Positions 1 to 5,616 of a stretch of DNA of 8,262 bases are shown one piece after another. Source of the DNA: Planctomycetota bacterium (GTDB lineage Bacteria; Planctomycetota; UBA1135; UBA2386); NCBI GenBank assembly GCA_020425915.1, contig JAGQQZ010000675.1, positions 1 through 8,262 on the forward strand, read 5' to 3'. Made by a program: the position numbers and the translations under genes. Numbering within the stretch: position 1 is the stretch's first letter; each line of letters opens with the position of its first letter. The notes beneath the pieces were generated by a model, which saw only the letters and a list, made by a program, of their open reading frames with translations, did no database searches and was not told where the DNA came from.

Positions 1-313
1 CGGGATCCGGCATCGATGCGCTCAGCACGGCGATCCCGGACGAGCCACCGCGGCGAACGCGGACCGTCTCGACCTGGATCCGTTCGAGTCGCGGGCGAGC
101 GTCGAAGTACTCGGCGAACGTCGTGTCGGACACCGAATCGAGCACGCTGGTACCCAAGAGCTTACGGAGTTCGCCCCAGTTCTTGTCGGTTCGCAGGGTT
201 GCATAGCGCTCGACGCGTGCCCGCAACTTCGCCTCGTTCGGGTCCTTCTCCGTGGGCTCCTGCGCGAGCAGGCCAGAGGCGACGAACAGGGCGAACGCGA
301 TTCGATGGACCAT
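1..313 (-). CDS. Secreted protein of unknown function, 5' part only
   Basis: An open frame runs on the minus strand from an ATG at 313-311 to the left edge without a stop, giving 104 codons. The start is well supported: a canonical AAGGAG (plus-strand 318-323) lies 4 bases upstream. Residues 1-17 (MVHRIAFALFVASGLLA) form a short signal peptide with a basic n-region and a likely cleavage after Ala17, so the product is probably exported. The mature part is charged and mixed helix/strand, with a stretch around residues 32-62 (RVERYATLRTDKNWGELRKLL, then SVSDTTFAEYF) that loosely recalls NTF2/SnoaL-like domains, where an N-terminal helix pair precedes a beta sheet. That family idea is weak inference. 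The gene diverges from acpH across a 72-bp spacer. I do not recognise the protein, and the missing C-terminal part would be needed to name it. Confidence 0.72.
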   Translation of the reverse strand, partial: MVHRIAFALFVASGLLAQEPTEKDPNEAKLRARVERYATLRTDKNWGELRKLLGTSVLDSVSDTTFAEYFDARPRLERIQVETVRVRRGGSSGIAVLSASMPDP

Positions 314-317
314 GTGA

Positions 318-323
318 CTCCTT
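318..323 (-). promoter_or_regulatory. Ribosome binding site of the left-edge gene
   Basis: The minus strand reads AAGGAG 4 bases before the ATG at 313. This near-perfect Shine-Dalgarno fixes the start of the edge-truncated gene and is the main evidence that the frame is real. Confidence 0.7.
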
Positions 324-335
324 GGTGTGGGACCC

Positions 336-347
336 CTTCGCGCGAAG
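336..347. promoter_or_regulatory. 12-bp perfect palindrome in a divergent promoter region
   Basis: CTTCGCGCGAAG is identical to its own reverse complement. It sits in the 72-bp spacer (314-385) between the left-edge gene and acpH, which are transcribed away from each other. The position fits an operator for a dimeric regulator, or a short RNA hairpin in either 5' leader. No convincing -35/-10 pair was found around it, although TAGGGT at 364-369 is a poor -10-like hexamer on the acpH side. A 12-bp palindrome occurs by chance roughly once in a few kilobases, so its role is a guess. Confidence 0.3.
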
Positions 348-385
348 TCTCCCGCGCTCGACTAGGGTAACGTGTCGCAGGTCCG

Positions 386-991
386 ATGAACTACGTCGCC
401 CACGCATTCCTCGCGCCGCGCACGCCGCTCGGGCTGCTCGGCAACATGCTCGGCGACTTCGTCAAGGGCGGTCTGCCGGGCGAGCTCGAACCCGAACTCG
501 CGGCGGCGGTCGCGCAGCACCGTCGCATCGATGCGCTGTGCGACCGTCATCCGGCGTTCGTCGCGAGTCGGCGTCGCTTGTTCGGGTCGTTCTCGCACTA
601 CGCGGGCGTCATCGTCGACGTGCTCTACGACCACCTGCTGTTCGACGAATGGGATCGATACGCCGACGTGCCGTTCGACGCGTTCGTCGACTACGTCTAC
701 GACACGGTCGACCGCGAACGGAACCGATTGCCTCCAGTGCTGGCCACCGAGGCCGACCGACTCGTCGAGGTCGACGCGTTCCGTCGCTACCGCACGCCCG
801 ACGATCTCCGCGAAGCACTGCGCCGACTCGGCCTCCGCACTCGTCGTCCCGTCGAGCTGCCACCCGCGGTCGATCGGTTCCTCGCCGATCGCGATGCGTT
901 CGCCGGCGAGTTCCGCGCCGTGTTCGATGCGCTGACGTCGCTCGGTGATACGCTCGCGGATCCTCGCGACCGACGTCCGGAGACCCCATGA
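386..991 (+). CDS. acpH: Acyl carrier protein phosphodiesterase (AcpH, DUF479 family)
   Basis: The family hydrolyses the phosphodiester that joins 4'-phosphopantetheine to holo-ACP, returning apo-ACP, in the cytoplasm and with a divalent metal. At 201 residues it has the usual family length (E. coli AcpH is about 193). The family landmarks are all present: MNYVAHAFLA at the N-terminus, LGNMLGDFVKG (18-28) with the metal-site Asp24, HRRID (45-49) followed by D53 and HP, and GVIVDVLYDHLLFDEW (74-89) with Asp78 and Asp82-His83. The C-terminal third is helical and poorly conserved, also typical. The ATG has only a weak AGG (379-381) upstream. The stop TGA overlaps the next start (ATGA at 988-991), so the VOC gene is probably translationally coupled. 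There is no signal peptide. The family assignment is firm; activity on ACP in this organism is inferred. Confidence 0.88.
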   Translation: MNYVAHAFLAPRTPLGLLGNMLGDFVKGGLPGELEPELAAAVAQHRRIDALCDRHPAFVASRRRLFGSFSHYAGVIVDVLYDHLLFDEWDRYADVPFDAFVDYVYDTVDRERNRLPPVLATEADRLVEVDAFRRYRTPDDLREALRRLGLRTRRPVELPPAVDRFLADRDAFAGEFRAVFDALTSLGDTLADPRDRRPETP

Positions 992-1779
992 CCGAACCCA
1001 CGATCTACCAACCTGGCGAGTTCTGCTGGGTCGACCTCCTGGCCCACGACATGGCCGCCGCGAAGCCGTTCTACGGCGACGTGTTCGGCTGGCAGGCGAT
1101 CGACCAGGACACGAAGGGCGGACCGCCGTACGCGCAGTTCCAGATCGGGGAAGCCGTCGTCGGCGGGCTCGGCCAGATGGACGACACGATGAAGGGGCAG
1201 GGCTTCCCGCCGTGCTGGAACTGCTACGTCCAGGTCGAGAGCGTCGACGACACGGTTGCGAAGGCCACGGCGAACGGCGGCTTCGTCGTCGTGCAGCCGA
1301 TGGACGTCCTCGACGCGGGGCGCCTCGCGTTCTTCGCCGAGCCGGGCGGTGCGGTCGTCGGCGTCTGGCAGCCCGGCACGCACTGCGGTGCGAGCGTGCG
1401 CAACGTCGCGAACACGATGTGCTGGCACGAACTCGCCACGCGCAACATCGAGGCGTCGAAGACGTTCTACGCGGCGGTGTTCGGCTGGAACTACCGCAAG
1501 CACGAGTCGTCGCCCTCCGAGTACTTCGTCATCGACGGTGGTGAGGGCAAGGACCGGGGCGGACTGCTGTTGATGACGCCCGAGTGGGGCGCCGTCCCGC
1601 CGCACTGGAAGGTCTACTTCGTGGTGCCGAGCGTGACCGAGACGGTCGCGACCATCAAGGCTCACGGCGGCCAGGTCTTCGTCGAGCCGTTCGACACCGA
1701 GGTCGGACCGATCTCGATCGTCGCCGATGCGCAGGGCGCCGCGTTCAACCTCATGCAGCTCGGCCAGAGCTGCAAGTAG
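988..1779 (+). CDS. VOC family protein with two glyoxalase/bleomycin-resistance-like domains
   Basis: The 263-residue cytoplasmic protein is two vicinal-oxygen-chelate domains in tandem. Domain 1 spans about 10-128 and domain 2 about 142-259. Each opens with the same pattern: CWVDLLAHD (13-21) then FYGDVFGW (28-35), and CWHELATRN (145-153) then FYAAVFGW (160-167). Each ends with a strand around a Pro-Gly-Gly or Ala-Gln-Gly turn (AEPGGAVVGVWQ 117-128; ADAQGAAFNLMQ 246-257). This architecture matches the CFP-30B/hydroxylase-like VOC group, most members of which have no proven reaction. The usual metal ligands are not clearly conserved, so it may bind a ligand without metal catalysis. Start: ATG overlaps the acpH stop, with CGGAG (978-982) 5 bases upstream. 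An operon with acpH is likely; a functional link is not obvious. The gene converges on the beta-helix gene, 8 bp away. Confidence 0.9.
   Translation: MTEPTIYQPGEFCWVDLLAHDMAAAKPFYGDVFGWQAIDQDTKGGPPYAQFQIGEAVVGGLGQMDDTMKGQGFPPCWNCYVQVESVDDTVAKATANGGFVVVQPMDVLDAGRLAFFAEPGGAVVGVWQPGTHCGASVRNVANTMCWHELATRNIEASKTFYAAVFGWNYRKHESSPSEYFVIDGGEGKDRGGLLLMTPEWGAVPPHWKVYFVVPSVTETVATIKAHGGQVFVEPFDTEVGPISIVADAQGAAFNLMQLGQSCK
1754..1774. terminator. Inverted repeat at the convergent gene ends
   Basis: TGCAGCTC (1754-1761) and GAGCTGCA (1767-1774) form a perfect 8-bp stem with a 5-base loop. It lies inside the last codons of the VOC gene, just before its stop, and 13 bases beyond the stop of the convergent beta-helix gene. 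A hairpin here could end or stabilise transcripts from both sides. There is no T-run on either strand, so it is not a classical intrinsic terminator, and part of the symmetry may simply reflect the coding sequence (MQLGQSCK). Confidence 0.3.
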
Positions 1780-1787
1780 CGGCGCGC

Positions 1788-2903
1788 TCAGTCGAGCGTC
1801 AGCAACACGGGCGTGGAGAGCGCCGGTACACCGTTCGCGTCCACGACGATGCCCTGGAAGGCGAGGTCGGTGCCGAGCGGGAACGGGTTGACCGCGAGGC
1901 TCGTCGTCGTGACGCCGCCGACGAAGGTCTGGGCCGTGCCCACCTGGAACGCGGTCGCGCCGAGCCACCACCCCGTCGGTGGGAATGGCAGGACTTGGCC
2001 TGGGAGGCTCGCGAACACCACGCCGAACGCATGCGAGGACGAGTGCAGTTGCAGCGTCAGTTGACCGTTCGTGTAGTCGCCCCGGAGGAAGGCCATCGCC
2101 AGACTCCACGGCGTGGGCCCGGTGATCGGTGCGGCTCCGGCGTGGGGGACCAGGCTCACACCCGGGTCGATCCACATCGTGCCCCCGACTCGTGCGATCG
2201 CCGGTTGTGGGACCGTGCCGGCAGATCCCGCGGCGATCACCGTGGAGCTGTCGCCGGCGACCGTCGTGAGTCCGTTGGTCACACGTAGGCCGGGTCCGCC
2301 ACCCGTGGAGAATCCGACTCCGCCCGTGATCGAGCAGTCGGCGATCACGACGTCCGAGTTGGTGCTGTTGACTCCGGCGACCGCGACGAAGTCGAGCCCA
2401 CCGGTCACGAGGCAATCCGTCATCAGCACGGTGCTGTCGTTGATCGAGACCGCGGCGGGCGGAGCCGTGCGCACGACGCCGCCTTGGATGTCGACGCGTT
2501 CGAGGCTGACCTGCGCGCAACTGCTGATCGTGAGGCCCAGCCGCGCGTCCGAGTCCTCGACGAGGATCCGGCCCTCGTTGTTCGTGAGGAACCAGCGCAG
2601 GAAGAACGTGTTCGGGCGTAGCCCGGACAGCACGACGGTCTGTCCGACCGGGACTGCGTTGACGTAAACCTCGGCCGGCAGCATCTCGGTGCCCGGCTCG
2701 AACACGAGCTTCAGTCCCTTGTCGAGGCTGAAACCGGTGTAGGCGCCGGTCCGGACGAGGATCGCATCACCCGGTGAGGCCGCCGCGATCGCAGGTGGGA
2801 TATCGGTGAAACCGCCGCCCCCTGCACTGTCGACGATGAGGACCTGTTGGCCCGAGAGTGAGACCGACAGTGCGACGGCGCTGAGCGAGACGAGCAAGTT
2901 CAT
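1788..2903 (-). CDS. Secreted right-handed beta-helix (pectin-lyase-fold) protein with a planctomycete-style C-terminal domain
   Basis: The 371-residue protein starts with a signal peptide (residues 1 to about 18, hydrophobic LLVSLSAVALSVSL). Residues 21-75 follow the pattern common in pectin-lyase-fold proteins: a glycine-rich segment, 'FTDIPPAIAAASPGDAILV' (32-50), then RTGAYTGF and a DKGLKLVFEPG turn. Residues about 110-235 show beta-helix rungs: STVLMTDCLVTGG (157-169) and SDVVIADCSITGG (183-195) align 26 residues apart, each with a Cys at the same place (164, 190). Residues about 258-371 form a separate domain (SLAMAF, FGVVFASLPG, GWWLGATAFQ, DLAFQGIVVDANG, ALSTPVLLTLD) that I recall from many secreted planctomycete proteins. 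No catalytic residues are evident, so a structural, adhesive or carbohydrate-binding role is as likely as a lyase. Start: ATG with GGAGGT (2908-2913) 4 bases upstream. It lies 57 bp downstream of the DUF1570 gene on the same strand. Confidence 0.85.
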   Translation of the reverse strand: MNLLVSLSAVALSVSLSGQQVLIVDSAGGGGFTDIPPAIAAASPGDAILVRTGAYTGFSLDKGLKLVFEPGTEMLPAEVYVNAVPVGQTVVLSGLRPNTFFLRWFLTNNEGRILVEDSDARLGLTISSCAQVSLERVDIQGGVVRTAPPAAVSINDSTVLMTDCLVTGGLDFVAVAGVNSTNSDVVIADCSITGGVGFSTGGGPGLRVTNGLTTVAGDSSTVIAAGSAGTVPQPAIARVGGTMWIDPGVSLVPHAGAAPITGPTPWSLAMAFLRGDYTNGQLTLQLHSSSHAFGVVFASLPGQVLPFPPTGWWLGATAFQVGTAQTFVGGVTTTSLAVNPFPLGTDLAFQGIVVDANGVPALSTPVLLTLD

Positions 2904-2911
2904 CGAGACCT

Positions 2912-2945
2912 CCGATTCGTTCCGGCCGACATCGTAGCGAATCGG
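2912..2945 (-). promoter_or_regulatory. Inverted repeat touching the beta-helix gene's ribosome binding site
   Basis: CCGATTCG (2912-2919) and CGAATCGG (2938-2945) are perfect reverse complements, 8 bp each with an 18-base loop, in the 57-bp gap between the metalloprotease stop and the beta-helix start. On the transcribed strand the 3' arm ends in the first two bases of the GGAGGT ribosome binding site (2908-2913). The hairpin could weakly terminate the upstream transcript, or limit ribosome access to the beta-helix message. The loop is large and no T-run follows, so either role is uncertain. Confidence 0.3.
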
Positions 2946-2960
2946 CGAACGGCGTGGCCC

Positions 2961-4169
2961 TCACCGCAACTCGAGGTGGGCTTTTTCGATCTCGTCCCGC
3001 TCTCGGCGAAACAGCTTGTTGAAGGTGCTCGCCTGGCCCTTGCCGTCGAGGGCGGCCTTCACGTACTCGAGGAACCGTGGGCGCAGGTCCTGGTGCTCGA
3101 ACAGGTAGGTGAACAGCGCGTAGCCCTGCGCGTACTTGATCGCCTGGCGGCTCGACGCACCGTAGTCGGTCGACTTGAAGTTCATCAGTCGCTGGAGCGA
3201 GTACGGCTTCTCGCCGCTCTCCAACGTGCGAATGCGATCGCCGTGGCGTCGCGACAACTCGAGGCGTGCTCGGCCGACGCCCTCGGGGACGATCACCGCC
3301 TCCATGAAGTCGGCCCAGGCCTCGTCGAGCCACGGCGGTAGGGTGCCCTTGCCGCGCGTCGCGCGCCCGGTCGCGTTGTGCAGGATCGCGTGCGTCGCCT
3401 CGTGGAACAGCGATGCCGGGCGGCTGCGTCCTGCGACGTAGGTGTAGAGGATGTTCTCCGCTGTGGCGAAGTACGCACCGACATGCGTTCCTTGCGCAGG
3501 GAAACGATCTCGGTCCTTGTAGAGGAAGACGGGGATCGGCTCGAGGAGTTCGCGCAGTTCGAGGTCGCGCTGGAACGTGTCCAGGAAGTGGCGGTACGCG
3601 TACTCGAGCTCGAGCAACGTGTGCACCGTGCGCTCGAGGCCGCTGTCGCATCGCATCGTGAAGTGCTCGGAGCGCATCTCCCACGCGTTGTTCCAGTCGG
3701 CGTGGAACGTCCGCGCGTCGTCGAGCGAGAGCTTGCGTCGGCCACAGACGAGGCGCCACTCGTCGCCGCGCCGGTCGTGTCCGAGGGCCTCGTGGGCCGG
3801 CGCGTGGTCCGGGTCGAGCAGTACCGCGCGCCAACGGAACAGCTGCGCCTCGTGCGGCAGCGAAGCCTTCTCGGCGTCTCCGGCGAGCGCTACGAGCGAG
3901 TCGGCCGACTGCGGATCCATGGTCCGGTACCGCTCGAGCAGTTCAGCCTGGCGACGGGCGAGGCTGTCGATCCGGTCGACTTGGTCCCGACGGATCTCGC
4001 GCTCGCGGGTGCCGACCCGCAGGAAGATCCGGTCGTCGAGCTCCAGGACGACGCGGCCGCGGAGCTGCTTGCCGTTGGTCAGGTGCACCGTGTCGCGCTC
4101 GTCTCCACCGGGCGGGACGAGGGCGAGGATGGCCGAGGCCGCGAGCGCGCAGTGCGTCGACGAGGTCAC
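2961..4169 (-). CDS. DUF1570-like secreted zinc metalloprotease (HExxH)
   Basis: I place the start at a GTG (4169-4167), giving 402 residues; the frame is open up to an ATG at 4286, but that extension is arginine-rich, reads like non-coding DNA and would run into the divergent lipoprotein gene. Neither start has a clear Shine-Dalgarno. Residues 7-20 (CALAASAILALVPP) look like a short export signal with a weak n-region. Residues about 27-67 (TVHLTNGKQLRGRVV, then DQVDRI) form an Sm/SH3-like strand segment frequent before planctomycete envelope domains. Residues about 75-140 are helical with a TPR-like DPDHAPAHEALGH piece followed by GDEWRL. The protease core has FHEATHAILHN with zinc ligands His256 and His260 and catalytic Glu257; PPWLDEAWADFME supplies the probable third ligand Glu283. 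This is the gluzincin (peptidase MA-like) layout. Substrate unknown. It is probably co-transcribed with the downstream beta-helix gene. Confidence 0.8.
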   Translation of the reverse strand: MTSSTHCALAASAILALVPPGGDERDTVHLTNGKQLRGRVVLELDDRIFLRVGTREREIRRDQVDRIDSLARRQAELLERYRTMDPQSADSLVALAGDAEKASLPHEAQLFRWRAVLLDPDHAPAHEALGHDRRGDEWRLVCGRRKLSLDDARTFHADWNNAWEMRSEHFTMRCDSGLERTVHTLLELEYAYRHFLDTFQRDLELRELLEPIPVFLYKDRDRFPAQGTHVGAYFATAENILYTYVAGRSRPASLFHEATHAILHNATGRATRGKGTLPPWLDEAWADFMEAVIVPEGVGRARLELSRRHGDRIRTLESGEKPYSLQRLMNFKSTDYGASSRQAIKYAQGYALFTYLFEHQDLRPRFLEYVKAALDGKGQASTFNKLFRRERDEIEKAHLELR

Positions 4170-4273
4170 CCGGTGGATCGTATCGCGTACCGTCCGCGAA
4201 CTCTCGGCCGCGGCTTGCGGGCGCGATCGGAACCCGCCATCGTATCCGCCGCGAACGGCGCTCCGCCGTCGCG
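4170..4273. promoter_or_regulatory. Divergent intergenic region with a repeated pair of 8-mers and a start-proximal hairpin
   Basis: This 104-bp spacer must hold the promoters of the metalloprotease gene (leftward) and the DUF4920 lipoprotein gene (rightward). It contains ATCGTATC followed by CCGCGAAC twice: 4177-4184 with 4194-4201, and 4239-4246 with 4249-4256. The gap inside the pair differs (9 versus 2 bases). A 6-bp GC-rich hairpin (ACGGCG 4255-4260, CGCCGT 4264-4269) sits directly before the ATG at 4274, where a Shine-Dalgarno would be expected and none is seen. I could not identify a convincing sigma-70 promoter on either strand. Confidence 0.3.
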
Positions 4274-4747
4274 ATGCCCCGACCAACCATGCGAATCCAA
4301 TCCATTCTCTCGATCGTCTTCGTCTCGTTCGTCGCCGCTTGCGGCTCCGTCAAAGTCCCGCCGGGCCAGCAGATCGGCGAGCCCGTCGAGCCGCGCGAGG
4401 TCCTGACGCTGACGGCCGTGCAGGAAGCTCCGTCCGACTACTTCGAGCAGACCCTGCTCGTCGAAGCGCGCGTCAAGGCCGTGTGCCAGAAGGCGGGTTG
4501 CTGGATGCAGATCGAGAATGGCGGTCAACCGGCGCTCGTGCGCTGGGAGACCGGGTGTGGCGGGAAGTACTCGTTCCCGAAGGACGCGATCGGCGAGCGC
4601 GTGCTCGTGCAGGGCTCCTTCTACCCGAAGGAGCTGAGCGAAGAGGACGCGGCGCACATGGCCGAAGAGGCCGGCCACAACCTCGACATGCCGTCGAAGC
4701 TGTACGAGATGAACGCGTCGGCGGTCGTGCTGCTCGATCGCAAGTAA
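4274..4747 (+). CDS. DUF4920 lipoprotein
   Basis: The 157-residue product has a lipoprotein signal: hydrophobic ILSIVFVSFV (11-20) and a lipobox V-A-A-C with the lipidated Cys23, so it should be anchored in a membrane facing the periplasm. The rest is one DUF4920 domain: an OB-like strand pair (QTLLVEARVKAVCQKAGCWMQIE, beginning at 59) containing the family hallmark CQxxGCW (Cys71, Cys76, Trp77), then RWETGCGGKYSFPKDAIGERVLVQG, then a helix with a conserved HMAEEAGH (128-135) typical of the family. The Cys pair and the two His residues suggest a redox or metal site, but no function is established. Start: the ATG at 4274 lacks a Shine-Dalgarno; an in-frame ATG at 4289 (MRIQSIL) gives an equally good, more compact lipoprotein signal and may be the true start. 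The methyltransferase gene follows after 6 bp, so the two are probably co-transcribed. Confidence 0.83.
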   Translation: MPRPTMRIQSILSIVFVSFVAACGSVKVPPGQQIGEPVEPREVLTLTAVQEAPSDYFEQTLLVEARVKAVCQKAGCWMQIENGGQPALVRWETGCGGKYSFPKDAIGERVLVQGSFYPKELSEEDAAHMAEEAGHNLDMPSKLYEMNASAVVLLDRK

Positions 4748-4753
4748 CCGCTC

Positions 4754-5515
4754 GTGACCGACGGCGAACACACGGCCGGGTTCGGCGCGTCCTGGGACCG
4801 ATACGTCGAGGACGCGAAGGCCGCCGGGCAGGCGTGGCCCGGTGACGACTGGGGTGACGAGACCCTGTGGCGCGCCTGGTTCGACCGGCTGTTCGTCGGG
4901 TTCGGCGTCGATGGCTGGCAGCGCGCCGTCGAGATCGGGCAGGGCACGGGCAAGTACACCAAGTTCGTGCTCGATGCCGGCCGCGCCGAGTTGCTCGCCT
5001 GCGACGTCTCGCAGCGGTTCCTCGACCTGTGCGGCGAGCGCCTCGTGGACGACGTCGCCGCGGGCAGGCTGAAGCTGACGAAGATCGCCGAGGACGACCC
5101 GGCGTCGGTTCGCGACGTGGCGGAGCGGATCGGCTGGCTCGGTTCGGTGGACGCGGTCTACTCGATCGACTCGCTCGTCCACGTGCCGTTCACGTTCTTC
5201 GCCTCGTACCTGCTGCAGGCCACCGAGATCCTGAAGCCGGGCGGCCGGTTCATCGCGACGTTCGCGCACGGACTGACCGATGCCGGACAACGCAAGCTGA
5301 TCGCGGACGTCGGCCGCGTGGTGCGGGCCGGTGGGCGACCCGAGACCGGTTGTTTTCACTGGATCGCGCCGGAGCTGCTCGAACGCACGGCTGCGACGAT
5401 CGGATTCCGGGTCGAGATCTGTGACGCCGATCCTCTGCACGGGCGCGACGGTCACTTCGTTGCGACGTTCGAGGATCCGCAGGCGGCGAAGTCCGCTCGC
5501 GACGCGGCTCGCTGA
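4754..5515 (+). CDS. Class I SAM-dependent methyltransferase
   Basis: The 253-residue cytoplasmic protein has a Rossmann-type methyltransferase core. Motif I is AVEIGQGTGKYT (58-69), the glycine-rich SAM-binding loop. LLACDVS (80-86) carries the acidic residue Asp84 at the end of strand 2, expected to hold the SAM ribose. VDAVYSIDSLVHV (132-144) is motif II, and ILKPGGRFIATF (159-170) is motif III. The N-terminal 55 residues are Trp-rich (SWDRYVED, LWRAWFDRLF) and probably form the cap that shapes the substrate site. The acceptor cannot be deduced. The start is a GTG 6 bases after the lipoprotein stop, with no strong Shine-Dalgarno, which suggests reading by ribosomes already on the upstream message. 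A strong hairpin begins one base after the stop, so this gene is likely the last of its unit. Confidence 0.9.
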   Translation: MTDGEHTAGFGASWDRYVEDAKAAGQAWPGDDWGDETLWRAWFDRLFVGFGVDGWQRAVEIGQGTGKYTKFVLDAGRAELLACDVSQRFLDLCGERLVDDVAAGRLKLTKIAEDDPASVRDVAERIGWLGSVDAVYSIDSLVHVPFTFFASYLLQATEILKPGGRFIATFAHGLTDAGQRKLIADVGRVVRAGGRPETGCFHWIAPELLERTAATIGFRVEICDADPLHGRDGHFVATFEDPQAAKSARDAAR

Positions 5516-5516
5516 C

Positions 5517-5552
5517 GATTCCGATCGACCGGATTCTTCGGTCGATGGAATC
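5517..5552 (+). terminator. Strong hairpin after the methyltransferase gene
   Basis: GATTCCGATCGACCG (5517-5531) pairs with CGGTCGATGGAATC (5539-5552): 14 base pairs with one bulged G (5523) and a 7-base loop. It starts immediately after the methyltransferase stop codon and is by far the strongest stem I found in the window. No run of T follows, so it would be a hairpin-type or Rho-assisted 3' end, or a transcript-stability element, rather than a classical intrinsic terminator. Confidence 0.6.
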
Positions 5553-5578
5553 CGATCGCGAGCGTGCGCTCGGTCGAT
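5520..5578. repeat. Two tandem copies of a split 27-28-bp module upstream of the molybdenum hydroxylase genes
   Basis: TCCGATCG then CGGTCGAT occurs twice: 5520-5527 with 5539-5546, and 5551-5558 with 5571-5578. The inner gaps are 11 and 12 bases and the copies are 31-32 bp apart, about three helical turns. A looser third echo, TTCCGACC, lies at 5592-5600. The first copy is also most of the hairpin above. Regular spacing before an operon fits regulator binding sites, but the two roles overlap and cannot be separated by eye. Confidence 0.4.
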
Positions 5579-5604
5579 ACGATACCTCCGGTTCCGACCC
5601 GAAC

Positions 5605-5610
5605 AGGAAG
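5605..5610 (+). promoter_or_regulatory. Ribosome binding site that sets the [2Fe-2S] subunit start
   Basis: AGGAAG lies 6 bases before the ATG at 5617. It selects this ATG over an in-frame ATG at 5545, which lies inside the hairpin and would add 24 residues not found in the family. Confidence 0.7.
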
Positions 5611-5616
5611 TCCACG

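Noticed and set aside
16..948. 310-residue plus-strand frame across the left-edge gene and acpH
   Set aside because: It is almost pure Arg/Ser/Pro and crosses two better supported genes and the divergent spacer.
787..2520. 577-residue open frame on the minus strand
   Set aside because: It lies antisense to acpH and the VOC gene and out of frame with the beta-helix gene. Its translation is Arg/His/Asp-rich without domains, typical of spurious frames in GC-rich DNA.
3378..4406. 342-residue open frame on the plus strand
   Set aside because: It is antisense to the metalloprotease gene, whose HExxH site and family layout are clear; it also overlaps the lipoprotein gene in another frame.
4166..5455. 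429-residue open frame on the minus strand
   Set aside because: It is antisense to the lipoprotein and methyltransferase genes, both of which have clear family motifs. Its low-complexity charged translation has no signal or fold.
5559..5572. Short inverted repeat CGAGCG-TG-CGCTCG
   Set aside because: The two-base loop is too tight for a good RNA hairpin and it is explained as the filler of the second repeat module; kept only as part of that block.
5545..5616. 24-residue N-terminal extension of the [2Fe-2S] subunit
   Set aside because: The upstream ATG lies inside the hairpin arm and has no ribosome binding site, while the ATG at 5617 has AGGAAG and begins exactly where the family begins.
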